NCBI GenBank assembly: GCA_020443945.1
Contig: JAIZWN010000642.1
Coordinates: forward strand, 1-9,826
DNA from: Candidatus Thiosymbion ectosymbiont of Robbea hypermnestra
GTDB lineage: Bacteria > Pseudomonadota > Gammaproteobacteria > Chromatiales > Chromatiaceae
Direction of reading: 5' to 3'
DNA length: 9,826 nt
Below, one piece after another: positions 1 to 6,741 of the stretch. How positions within the stretch are numbered: position 1 is the stretch's first letter; each line of letters begins with the position of its first letter. The translations under genes were made by a program, and so were the position numbers. The notes below the pieces were generated by a model, which worked only from the letters and a program-made list of their open reading frames with translations, searched no databases and was not told where the DNA came from.

Positions 1-18
1 GACCTCATGAATGAGAGT

Positions 19-53
19 AGACTAAAAGTCTTGCACTAAAGTGCATAGTTTTT
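19..53 (+). terminator. Two small tandem hairpins; the second followed by a T run
   Basis: Two short perfect hairpins lie side by side: AGACT (19-23) pairs with AGTCT (27-31), and TGCAC (32-36) pairs with GTGCA (41-45) around a TAAA loop. The second is followed by five T at 49-53 on the plus strand, which is the layout of a weak intrinsic terminator for a gene arriving from left of the window. Read on the minus strand, the hairpins lie 38 bases or more downstream of the PP2C stop but lack a T run after the stem, so they are a poor terminator for that gene. The stems are only 5 bp, so the call is tentative. Confidence 0.3.
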
Positions 54-90
54 ACTAACGTATTGGAACAATAAACCGGATGGAGGCAAG

Positions 91-849
91 TCAACCGCTA
101 CGTTCCCGCACAAAAACCGCCACCGCCGTCAGATTATCGTGCTGCGGTGGCGCGCGCCGCAATAACCGATCGACAACCATGGTCTCAAGCCATTCGTCCG
201 GTCCCGCCGATTTCGCCAGATCCGCTTCCATCTCGGTCTCCAGCACGTATTCCCAGAAACCATCCGTACAGAGCAGGAAGGCGTCGCCAGGGACCAGTGT
301 GCGGGGGGATTCGGCAACCTCCACCCGGGCCGGTTCCGGTCCACCGAGGCTGCGCAGCAATCGGCTGCGGTCCTCGTGATGGCGGATCGCGCTTTCCGGA
401 ATATCACCGGCAGTCGCCATTACTTGGGGAACACTGTGGTCGCGCGTGCGCAAGAGACACCGACCCTTGCGGAACTGATAAAGGCGGGAATCCCCCACAT
501 GGGCCCAGAGGGCCGTGGCGCCATCCGAGACCAGTATCACCAGGGTGGTCAACATGGCGGAGAATTGGGGTGCGACGGCCTTGCGCCGGCGTATCGCCTC
601 ATCCGCGCTGAGCACATGCCGCTCGATCTCCGCCTCGGTGACGGATGGGTACTCCTGAAACGACTTCATGGCGGATTCCACTGCGAGTCGGGAGGCCTCT
701 TCCCCGCCTTCATGACCACCCAGCCCATCCGCAACGATCCAACAAAGGGCTGAGCGCGCAGGACTTATAACACGTCTCCAGGAGTCTTCATTCTGTGACC
801 GACCACCGGGATGAGAAATGGCAAAACTCGTCAATACCAGTGCTGTCAT
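91..849 (-). CDS. PP2C-family (PPM) serine/threonine protein phosphatase
   Basis: A 252-residue soluble protein made of one PP2C catalytic domain, the size of bacterial Stp1/PppA-type phosphatases. These metal-dependent enzymes remove phosphate from Ser/Thr, commonly opposing Hanks-type kinases. The family motifs are present in order: GGRSQNED (15-22), VADGLGGHEGGEEAS (39-53), a GDSRLY strand (119-124), RDHS (136-139), LLCTDGFWEYV (192-202) and HDNLTAVAV (237-245). The metal-binding acidic residues D22, D41, D196 and D238 are all present, so it should be active. I see no signal peptide, membrane helix, FHA or kinase domain. The ATG is preceded by AAGGA with a 9-base spacer, which supports this start. 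It follows purA in the same direction but across a 297-base gap holding a MITE-like element, so it probably has its own transcription. No kinase partner is visible in the window, so its substrate is unknown. Confidence 0.93.
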   Translation of the reverse strand: MTALVLTSFAISHPGGRSQNEDSWRRVISPARSALCWIVADGLGGHEGGEEASRLAVESAMKSFQEYPSVTEAEIERHVLSADEAIRRRKAVAPQFSAMLTTLVILVSDGATALWAHVGDSRLYQFRKGRCLLRTRDHSVPQVMATAGDIPESAIRHHEDRSRLLRSLGGPEPARVEVAESPRTLVPGDAFLLCTDGFWEYVLETEMEADLAKSAGPDEWLETMVVDRLLRRAPPQHDNLTAVAVFVRERSG

Positions 850-943
850 CAGGCTATATCCTTACCTTGGTTATCAAGTCCTCGCATTCTCCGAGGTCCC
901 CATACAGCTGCCTACCCCTCGGGGACCCGCATGAGAACCTTTG

Positions 944-1096
944 GGTAGTGGCTAAATTTTAAGTGATGAAGTCTGCCGACCCCTACCCCGTCATTCCGGC
1001 AGGGAGTGCCGGAATCCAGGCGCCAGGGATGGCAAAAGCAGTGGGGATCGAATCGTTAAGTCGCACAACCATGCCACTATAAATTTAACCACTACC
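944..1096. mobile_element. MITE-like element with 16-bp terminal inverted repeats
   Basis: GGTAGTGGCTAAATTT (944-959) is matched in inverted orientation by AAATTTAACCACTACC (1081-1096), with 15 of 16 positions identical. The 153 bases between the outer ends hold no credible ORF. An internal hairpin (993-1015) sits near the middle. AACCT occurs at 936-940 and again at 1097-1101, so a short target duplication is possible, though the left copy is offset by three bases from the repeat end. Small size, terminal inverted repeats and lack of coding capacity are the marks of a miniature inverted-repeat transposable element. The transposase family that would move it cannot be named. It lies 94 bases upstream of the PP2C start and 45 bases past the purA stop, so it may carry or disturb promoter signals for the phosphatase gene. 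Confidence 0.6.
993..1015. repeat. Dispersed-type palindrome (ATTCCGGCA hairpin)
   Basis: ATTCCGGCA (993-1001) and TGCCGGAAT (1007-1015) form a perfect 9-bp stem around a GGGAG loop. The wider context, GTCATTCCGGC before and GCCGGAATCCAGG after, resembles a short palindromic repeat scattered through intergenic regions of many proteobacterial genomes; that resemblance is from memory. It lies inside the MITE-like element and may be a piece of it or a separate insertion. Confidence 0.6.
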
Positions 1097-1141
1097 AACC
1101 TCCGGTAACAATGACCCCAATGACTTCTGGTTGGGGGTGGG

Positions 1142-2443
1142 TCAGGGGTCGAAGGGGTGGCGTTGGATGATGGTGTGGGCGCGGTCGGGTCCGGTGGAGA
1201 TGAGGTCGATGGGTAGCCCGGAGAGTTCTTCGATTTTGGTCAGGTAGTTGCGGGCGTTTTCCGGTAGGGCATCGTAGGATTGGGCGCCCAGGGTGGAGGT
1301 TTGCCAGCCAGGCAGTTCCAGGTAGCTGGGGCGGCAGCGGTCGAGGGCGTCGGCGGTGGTGGGCGGTATGTCCAGTTGTCGACCGTCGAGCTCGTAGCCG
1401 GTGCCGATTTTGATTGTCCGCAGGCCGTCGAGGACGTCGAGTTTGGTGATGCAGAGGCCGCTGACGCTGTTGAGGTCGAGGGAGCGGCGGAGGGTGACCA
1501 TGTCGAGCCAGCCGCAACGGCGTTTGCGCCCGGTGGTGGCGCCGAATTCGCGGCCTTTCTCGCCCAGGTGGTCGCCGTCGGCGTCGAAGAGTTCGGTGGG
1601 GAAGGGACCGCCGCCGACGCGGGTGGTGTAGGCCTTGACGATGCCGAGGATGGCGTGCAGGTGCCGTGGCCCGATGCCGCTGCCGCTGGCCGCCCCGCCG
1701 GCGGTGGTGGTGGAGGAGGTGACGAAGGGGTAGGTGCCGTGGTCGATGTCGAGCAGGGCGCCTTGGGCTCCTTCGAAGAGGAGGTTTTTGCCTGCCCGCG
1801 CGAGGGTGTGGAGCAGGCCGGGAATGTCGTCGATCAGGGGGACGATTTCTTCGGCTTGTCGCAGGGTCTGGTCCAGGACGCTGGGGTAGTCGAGGGCTTC
1901 GGCCTGGAAGTAGTGCGCCAGGGTGAAGTTGTGGTAGTCCATGACTTGGCGCAGTTTTTCGGCGAAGGCGGTGGGGTCGCGCAGGTCGCCGAGGCGCAGT
2001 CCCCGCCGCGAGACTTTGTCTTCGTAGGCCGGTCCGATGCCGCGGCCGGTGGTGCCGATGGCTTGTTTTCCGCGGGCGTGTTCCCGCGCCTGGTCGAGGG
2101 CGATGTGGTAGGGCAGGATCAGGGGGCAGGCGGGGCTGATGTTGAGTCGCCGGCGGGCCGGGACGCCGCCTTGCTCCAGCATGCGCAGTTCGTCCAGCAG
2201 GGCCCCCGGCGAGAGGACGACGCCGTTGCCGATGAGGCATTGTACGTTTTCGCGCAGGATCCCGGAGGGGATGAGGTGGAGGATGGTTTGTTTGCCATCG
2301 ATGACGAGGGTGTGCCCCGCGTTGTGGCCGCCCTGGAAGCGCACGACGGCCGCGGCCCGGTCTGTCAGGAGGTCGACGACCTTGCCTTTGCCTTCGTCGC
2401 CCCATTGGGTCCCGATGATGACCAGATTCTTTCCCATGCTCAT
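1142..2443 (-). CDS. purA: Adenylosuccinate synthetase (IMP-aspartate ligase)
   Basis: PurA catalyses GTP-dependent condensation of IMP with aspartate to adenylosuccinate, the first committed step from IMP to AMP, in the cytoplasm. The 433 residues match the usual length (about 430). Near the N terminus are TQWGDEGKGK (12-21, catalytic D16) and QGGHNAGHT (37-45, catalytic H44). Further on are TTGRGIGPAYEDK, LLFEGAQGALLDIDHGTYPFVTSS, the aspartate-binding region TTRVGGGPFPTEL, the GRKRRCGWLD segment and the guanine-site TKLDVLDG. All catalytic features are intact. Two starts are possible: the chosen ATG, with AAGG five bases upstream, and a second ATG six bases later that matches the usual MG(N/K)N beginning. 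The Shine-Dalgarno spacing favours the first. In relatives purA directly follows hisZ; here fic and a repeat-rich spacer intervene, so purA probably needs its own promoter. The only weak candidate seen is GATACT just upstream of the start. Confidence 0.98.
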   Translation of the reverse strand: MSMGKNLVIIGTQWGDEGKGKVVDLLTDRAAAVVRFQGGHNAGHTLVIDGKQTILHLIPSGILRENVQCLIGNGVVLSPGALLDELRMLEQGGVPARRRLNISPACPLILPYHIALDQAREHARGKQAIGTTGRGIGPAYEDKVSRRGLRLGDLRDPTAFAEKLRQVMDYHNFTLAHYFQAEALDYPSVLDQTLRQAEEIVPLIDDIPGLLHTLARAGKNLLFEGAQGALLDIDHGTYPFVTSSTTTAGGAASGSGIGPRHLHAILGIVKAYTTRVGGGPFPTELFDADGDHLGEKGREFGATTGRKRRCGWLDMVTLRRSLDLNSVSGLCITKLDVLDGLRTIKIGTGYELDGRQLDIPPTTADALDRCRPSYLELPGWQTSTLGAQSYDALPENARNYLTKIEELSGLPIDLISTGPDRAHTIIQRHPFDP

Positions 2444-2470
2444 TACAACCTTATTCAGTATCGGCCGACG

Positions 2471-2564
2471 GTAGGATGGGTAAAGCGTAGCGTGCCCATC
2501 GCATTCGGCGGCTTTTCTCTTTTCCCGGTCAGGATTTGATGGGTACGCTACGCTTTGGGTATCC
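2471..2564. repeat. Inverted pair of GTAG-type REP elements upstream of purA
   Basis: The left unit begins GTAG at 2471 and continues as an imperfect palindrome, GATGGG (2475-2480) pairing with CCCATC (2495-2500) around an AAGCGTAGCG core. The segment at 2538-2564 is its inverted copy: aligned with 2474-2500, 22 of 27 positions agree, though the outer GTAG is lost and the outer stem is degraded. A GTAG head followed by an imperfect palindrome defines REP elements linked to RAYT (REP-associated tyrosine transposase) enzymes, and inverted pairs correspond to BIME-like units. The pair ends 27 bases from the purA start codon, so it overlaps the region where a purA promoter would be expected. As RNA the pair would fold into a long hairpin in the purA leader. 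Confidence 0.65.
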
Positions 2565-2687
2565 GGTAGGCTATCGTGGTTCGGAAACCTTTGTAGCCTG
2601 ACCGGAGCTTCGGGATATCCTGTCGGATGTTTGTTTTGCCTATTCTACGGGCCGGCTTTGCCCGTTCTGCCCGGCTGCGGTTTTGAC

Positions 2688-2726
2688 CCCCCTCTCCCCA
2701 ACCCCTCTCCCGCCAGGGGCGAGGGG
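2688..2726. repeat. C-rich dispersed repeat with hairpin
   Basis: A run of CCCCTCTCCC-type units ends in a hairpin in which CCCCTCTCCC (2702-2711) pairs with GGGCGAGGGG (2717-2726) with one mismatch. Sequences of this form are common intergenic repeats in proteobacteria and give characteristic spurious translations such as RPWRERGWGEG. Whether this family is abundant in this genome cannot be told from one copy. Confidence 0.5.
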
Positions 2727-2849
2727 CTTTAGGCCGTAGCGAACCTTGTAGGACCGGGGCTGACCTGGACCGCACGGCATGGCTTGAGTTTTTAGACAGT
2801 CTCTTAACTTAATGGCATTACGCTGGAGCGTGGGAGCCGGCAGAAGGTA

Positions 2850-4328
2850 TCAGGCCGATATAAGCCGCTTCCATTCACCCAAGGCGATTGCCAGGGTGTG
2901 CTCGAGCCAGTCGCGAAAGCGCTTCTTTGTGTCGTCCGGCGATTCGGCATAATTGAATTGAAACAGGTCTACCGACGCCGGTTGTACCTGGACGGGTTCG
3001 GTGCCCCCCTCTTCTTTTTCGACGCGCCGATCCGTGAACGCGGATGCGGCCATGATGCCGGTATCCTGATGTCCATAGCCGTGAATGCTTACAATGAATT
3101 CAAAATGCTCTTGGGTTTTGATGGAGAGCCGAATCCAGGCACGGTACCGTTCGAGGTTGGCAAAATAGTGGAATTTTTGCGCCACCTCCAGAATCTGATT
3201 ATAAAAGTAATGTTTTTTCGGCGAATCATTTCGCGCTGAGTTCCAATAGGCCCCATAGGAGCTTTGATCCGGGGGGGTAAGTTCGCGCAGTTGGACACCT
3301 AAGGATTCCGCCAATTCCCCCGTTCTCGTTTCCGCTATGGTGACCAGCTCGTCCGCGTAATCGTAAACACGCCCTATTCGCTTGCGAGCCCTTGCCTGCT
3401 GATCTTTCAATACCTTCAACGCGGAACCGATGATCTGATCGGCATACCGATCCTGTTGTACTTGCTGTTCCAGGCCGAGGGCCCGCAAGATCGATTCTTT
3501 TTGTCGCCTCGCAAAGATTGCAATCAGTGGTTTCAGGTCTCCCTGATCGGCGTCTTCGAGCGCCCCGATATAGGCTTGTCGGTCGGTATCGCGGATAACC
3601 AGCGGGAACAGACCTGCTTTCAGGAAAACCAGGGAGGCCAGGGTGCGCGCTACCCGACCGTTCCCATCCTGGAACGGATGAATCTGGACGAATCTATGAT
3701 GTAACCAGGCCGCCTCGACCTCGACGGGTAGTTTGTCTTCGCTTGCGCGATACCACCGAATCAGGCTCTGCATTTCCTCTTGGGTGAATTCCGGCGGGCA
3801 GTATTCATGAATTTCGCCATCCGGCCGTCTCGGGTTGTTGGGAAGTGTTTTGTAGGTCCCCTTTTCAAGCGCAACCTTAATCCGTTCCCCGCCTGCGCTC
3901 AAGGCTTCGGTAAAGTCCTGGTGGCTCGTGAATTGTGCCTGTAATCCCCGTATGAAGTGTTCGGTGAGTGGTTGCTCCCCTTTGATATAGGAGAAGAGCC
4001 CTTCGATAACGGAGAGCTGATCGTCGATCAGCTGTTTGATGTGGTCGGCTTCATCACGCCGGACACCACTTCGGTAGGCAATCAGGCCGGCGTCTATGCC
4101 TTGTTCGATCAGGACCTCCGTGATGCCTCGATCCCAGGTGTACAGGCGTTCGACGATGCCGGTTTCGATCGCCCATTCGCGCTGGAGCTTGGTTAAGAAA
4201 TCCTGAAAGACACCGGTTCCCTGTAATGCTTTTTTCTTTTCACGCCATATGGTCCCGAGCGCCGCGAGCTCGGATGACCCGAGGGTCGCGGCATCCTGGG
4301 GAAATGGTTCGATTCGTTGGTAGGCCAT
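2850..4328 (-). CDS. fic: Fic-domain protein, probable AMPylase (adenylyltransferase)
   Basis: A 492-residue Fic protein. Fic enzymes usually transfer AMP from ATP to a hydroxyl side chain of a target protein. The active-site motif HPFQDGNGRVAR (217-228) is complete, with catalytic H217, metal-binding D221 and phosphate-binding N223, G224, R225 and R228. In the N-terminal helical region T56-G-I-V-E60-R61 sits where class II Fic proteins carry the inhibitory helix (S/T)xxxE(G/N). The Glu that blocks ATP is present, but the last position is Arg. About 260 residues follow the active site, largely helical-looking and not assigned to a known domain. No signal peptide or membrane helix is seen. The ATG is chosen because in-frame sequence upstream runs inside hisZ. 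It has no clear Shine-Dalgarno, so translation may be coupled to hisZ, which ends 11 bases before. Base composition is visibly more A+T-rich than the neighbours, and the gene interrupts the usual hisZ-purA order, both suggesting acquisition. Its target is unknown. Confidence 0.92.
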   Translation of the reverse strand: MAYQRIEPFPQDAATLGSSELAALGTIWREKKKALQGTGVFQDFLTKLQREWAIETGIVERLYTWDRGITEVLIEQGIDAGLIAYRSGVRRDEADHIKQLIDDQLSVIEGLFSYIKGEQPLTEHFIRGLQAQFTSHQDFTEALSAGGERIKVALEKGTYKTLPNNPRRPDGEIHEYCPPEFTQEEMQSLIRWYRASEDKLPVEVEAAWLHHRFVQIHPFQDGNGRVARTLASLVFLKAGLFPLVIRDTDRQAYIGALEDADQGDLKPLIAIFARRQKESILRALGLEQQVQQDRYADQIIGSALKVLKDQQARARKRIGRVYDYADELVTIAETRTGELAESLGVQLRELTPPDQSSYGAYWNSARNDSPKKHYFYNQILEVAQKFHYFANLERYRAWIRLSIKTQEHFEFIVSIHGYGHQDTGIMAASAFTDRRVEKEEGGTEPVQVQPASVDLFQFNYAESPDDTKKRFRDWLEHTLAIALGEWKRLISA

Positions 4329-4339
4329 CGGATCACATT

Positions 4340-5524
4340 TCAGACGGCAACCAATGCCCAGCCTTTGTCTGTTTGCTCCAGGCGTTCCCGGCAGCCGAGC
4401 GCGCGCGTGTCTTTGGCTTGTCCCGGCAGCTCGGTGATTACTTGGTGTCCTTCCCGACGCAGCCGCTCGATTTCCCGCTGGAGGTCCGGGTCCGGGGACC
4501 AGGGGGCGAGTATCCGCCGGACGTGCCGATAAGGTTCGTCGATGCTTGTGCCCAGACGCAGCAGGCATTTGAGGTCGGTGCTGAAGCCGACGGCGGGGCG
4601 GGATCGGCCGAAGACCCGGCCGATGTCGTCGTAGCGCCCGCCGCGGGCGATTTCCCGGCCCCAGGCGGGCACGAAGGCGGCGAATACGACGCCGGTTTTG
4701 TAGTGGTAGCCCCGTAGCTCGGCGAGGTCGAAGTGCACCGGTATGTCCGGCAGCCAGTTGCGCGTTTCGTCGGCCAGCCACCGCAGGTGGTCGATGGCGG
4801 CGCGTACCGGCGGGGTGGCGGCGGCCAGTTCGGTGGCCGCCCGGTCCAGGGCGTCGTTGCCATCGAGCATTGCCAGGGCCAGCATCATGCGCGCCGGTGC
4901 TGCGGGTAGCCGGTAGGCGTCGAGCAGGGTTTCGAGCTCGGGTATGGCCTTGCGTTGCAGGGCGTCGAAGAGTTCCATTTCCCGCGGCTCGTCGAGGCCC
5001 GCCTGACGCGCGAGCCCGCGGAAGATGCCGACGTGGCCCAGATCCAGATAGAGGTCCCGGATGCCCGCGGTTTCCAGGGTCAGCAGCATCAGGCGCAGGA
5101 TCTCGACCTCGCTTTCGAGGCCCGCATGGCCGTAGAGCTCGGCCCCGATCTGGAGCGGGCTGCGGGTGCCGGCGAAGTCGCCCCCGCGCGCATGCAGTAC
5201 GGTGCCCAGATAGCAGAGGCGGGTCGGTGCGTCGGTGCGCAGGTGATGGGCGTCGATGCGGGCCACCTGGGGGGTCATGTCGGCGCGCGTACCGAGCATT
5301 CGGCCGCTGAGCTGGTCGGTGAATTTGAAGGTTTGCGGGTCGAGGTCCCGCCCGGTGCCCGTGAGCAGGGAGTCGAGGTAGTCGACGAGTGGCGGGATGA
5401 CGAATTCGTAGCCCCAGCTTGCGTACAGGTCCAGCAGCTCGCGGCTCAGATACTCTATTACCTGGGCCCGCGGGGGCAGGATTTCTTCGATGCCGGCGGG
5501 TAGCAGCCAGCGGTCCTTGTGCAT
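4340..5524 (-). CDS. hisZ: ATP phosphoribosyltransferase regulatory subunit
   Basis: HisZ is a catalytically dead paralogue of histidyl-tRNA synthetase. It assembles with the short form of HisG to make the active, histidine-sensitive first enzyme of histidine synthesis. The 394 residues match the family length. Class II synthetase-like motifs are visible: LGTRADMTPQVAR (77-89), PLQIGAELYG (123-132) and the motif-3 region GGRYDDIGRVFGR with AVGFS (295-315). The C-terminal anticodon-binding domain of true HisRS is lacking, as expected, with only about 80 residues after motif 3. The start is supported by GAGG, overlapping the stop of the preceding small gene, eight bases before the ATG. It sits directly after the hflKC-DUF2065 run and 11 bases before fic, implying a shared transcript. 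Its presence predicts a short hisG elsewhere in the genome. Confidence 0.96.
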   Translation of the reverse strand: MHKDRWLLPAGIEEILPPRAQVIEYLSRELLDLYASWGYEFVIPPLVDYLDSLLTGTGRDLDPQTFKFTDQLSGRMLGTRADMTPQVARIDAHHLRTDAPTRLCYLGTVLHARGGDFAGTRSPLQIGAELYGHAGLESEVEILRLMLLTLETAGIRDLYLDLGHVGIFRGLARQAGLDEPREMELFDALQRKAIPELETLLDAYRLPAAPARMMLALAMLDGNDALDRAATELAAATPPVRAAIDHLRWLADETRNWLPDIPVHFDLAELRGYHYKTGVVFAAFVPAWGREIARGGRYDDIGRVFGRSRPAVGFSTDLKCLLRLGTSIDEPYRHVRRILAPWSPDPDLQREIERLRREGHQVITELPGQAKDTRALGCRERLEQTDKGWALVAV

Positions 5525-5534
5525 GCCCCGGTCC

Positions 5535-5720
5535 TCAGTTCACCAGGTACAGGAGCAGGACGCCCACCGACATGCTGGTGAGACCGGCAATCCGTAGCGA
5601 GCGGTCGTCCTGCTCGATCATTGTCTGTAAGGTGCGCCGCAGACCACCGGGGCTCAGGAAGGGCCAGACGCCTTCGATCACTAACAGGAGCGCCAGGGCG
5701 ATCAGCAGATTGTGCCACAT
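5535..5720 (-). CDS. Small two-helix membrane protein, DUF2065 (YjeT-like)
   Basis: A 61-residue protein with two hydrophobic segments, about residues 3-21 and 43-60, separated by a short polar stretch rich in Arg, Gln and Asp. It probably forms a hairpin in the inner membrane. The WPFLSPGG motif after the first helix and the position between hflC and hisZ/purA are typical of the DUF2065 (YjeT) family, whose function is unknown. GGAG lies six bases upstream of the ATG. The gene begins 13 bases after hflC and ends 10 bases before hisZ. The constant linkage to hflKC hints at a link with membrane protein quality control, but that is inference. Confidence 0.9.
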   Translation of the reverse strand: MWHNLLIALALLLVIEGVWPFLSPGGLRRTLQTMIEQDDRSLRIAGLTSMSVGVLLLYLVN

Positions 5721-5733
5721 CCCGGGCTCCGGG

Positions 5734-6741
5734 CTAGGAGTGGTCGAAGGTGGGCGCGGGGCGCTCCGTAGGGATGATGGGTTCCCGTGGTTGCCTGGAT
5801 GCGCGCGCCGGCCCCTTGGCCGGCCGGTGTCCGGGGGCGGAGGTCCCTTCCGGGGATGGGGCGGGGGCGCCTCCGGTCGGGGCCTTTTCCTTGAAGTAGC
5901 GGAAGAAGTCCGATTCCGGCTGCAGGATCAGCATGTCCTTGCCCTGCCCGAAGGTGCTGCGGTAGGCGTTGAGGCTGCGGTGGAAGCTGAAGAAGTCCCG
6001 GTCGCGGGTGAAGGCGTCGGCGTAGATCTCGGTGGCCTTGGCGTCGCCCTCGCCGCGCAGCTGCTCGGATTCCTTGTAGGCATTGGCCAGGATCACGGTC
6101 CGCTGCCGGTCGGCGTCGGCGCGGATCCGCTCGGCGGCCTCCGCGCCCTTGGCGCGCAGGTCCCGGGCTACGCGCTCACGCTCGGCGCGCATACGCTGGT
6201 AGACCGACTCGCTGACCTCGGGCGGCAAGTCGATCTTCTTGACCCGCACGTCCACCACCTCGATCCCCAGCTCGGCGGCGTCGGTGTCCACCTTCTTGGT
6301 GAGGGTCTGCATCAGCTCCAGGCGGTCGGCGGAGACCACCTCCTGGATGGTCCGCTTACCGAACTCGTCGCGCAGGGCCGTGTTGACGCGCTCGGAGAGC
6401 AGCCGCGCGGTGCGCCCGCTGTTGCCGCCGGTGGAGCGGAAGAACTGCCCCGGATTGGTGATGCGCCATTTGGCGAAGGAGTCGACGATCACGTCCTTTT
6501 TCTCGATCGTCAGGAAACGCTCGGGGCGGGAATCCAGGGTCTGGATCCGACCGTCGAACTTTTTGATGTTGTTGAGCACCGGGACCATGAAATGCAGTCC
6601 GGGCGCGTATTCGCTGTCGACGATCTCGCCGAGGCGCAGCTTGATCGCGACCTCCCACTGGTGGACGGTGAAGGTCACGGCATAGATGACCAGGGCGGTC
6701 AGGCCCAGCCCGATGGGGGCCAGCATTTTGATTCGATTCAT
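5734..6741 (-). CDS. hflC: HflC, SPFH/band 7 partner of the FtsH-HflKC complex
   Basis: HflC and HflK form a large membrane cage around the FtsH protease and modulate its access to membrane substrates. The 335-residue protein has an N-terminal membrane anchor (about 6-26), then the SPFH/band 7 domain opening with VHQWEVAIKLRLGEIV and APGLHFMVPVLNNIKKFD. A long charged helical region with the conserved VDVRVKKIDLPPEVSESVYQRMRAER-type segment follows, then GEGDAKATEIYADAF. The conserved part ends at SDFFRYF (about 277-283). The last 50 or so residues form a Pro/Ala/Arg-rich, probably disordered tail not seen in the E. coli protein. The ATG overlaps the hflK stop as ATGA, which indicates translational coupling. 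Confidence 0.97.
   Translation of the reverse strand: MNRIKMLAPIGLGLTALVIYAVTFTVHQWEVAIKLRLGEIVDSEYAPGLHFMVPVLNNIKKFDGRIQTLDSRPERFLTIEKKDVIVDSFAKWRITNPGQFFRSTGGNSGRTARLLSERVNTALRDEFGKRTIQEVVSADRLELMQTLTKKVDTDAAELGIEVVDVRVKKIDLPPEVSESVYQRMRAERERVARDLRAKGAEAAERIRADADRQRTVILANAYKESEQLRGEGDAKATEIYADAFTRDRDFFSFHRSLNAYRSTFGQGKDMLILQPESDFFRYFKEKAPTGGAPAPSPEGTSAPGHRPAKGPARASRQPREPIIPTERPAPTFDHS

Larger units (their letters stand above)
2444..2849. other. Repeat-rich spacer between fic and purA, no gene
   Basis: These 406 bases hold no credible gene. From purA outward they contain an inverted pair of REP-like sequences (2471-2564), a C-rich hairpin repeat (2688-2726) and a short ACGCT/AGCGT hairpin (2820-2831). 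The last lies in a stretch resembling the widespread intergenic repeat built around TCCCACGCTCCAGCGTGGGA. The density of repeats suggests a tolerated insertion zone, possibly used when fic entered. No T-run terminator for fic was recognised; the hairpin at 2820-2831 lies 19 bases past the fic stop but lacks a T tract on the minus strand. Confidence 0.6.

Noticed and set aside
1280..2539. Long plus-strand ORF of 419 residues opposite purA
   Set aside because: It is antisense to a complete purA, and its Gly/Val/Glu-rich composition is typical of the mirror frame of a G+C-rich gene.
2548..2775. 75-residue minus-strand ORF between fic and purA
   Set aside because: Its translation (APRPWRERGWGEG and similar) comes from the C-rich dispersed repeat and REP sequence; it has no recognisable domain or ribosome binding site.
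4329..4781. Possible 151-residue N-terminal extension of the Fic protein
   Set aside because: It lies inside hisZ in another frame and reads as Arg/Pro-rich nonsense, and the conserved protein begins at MAYQRIEPF.
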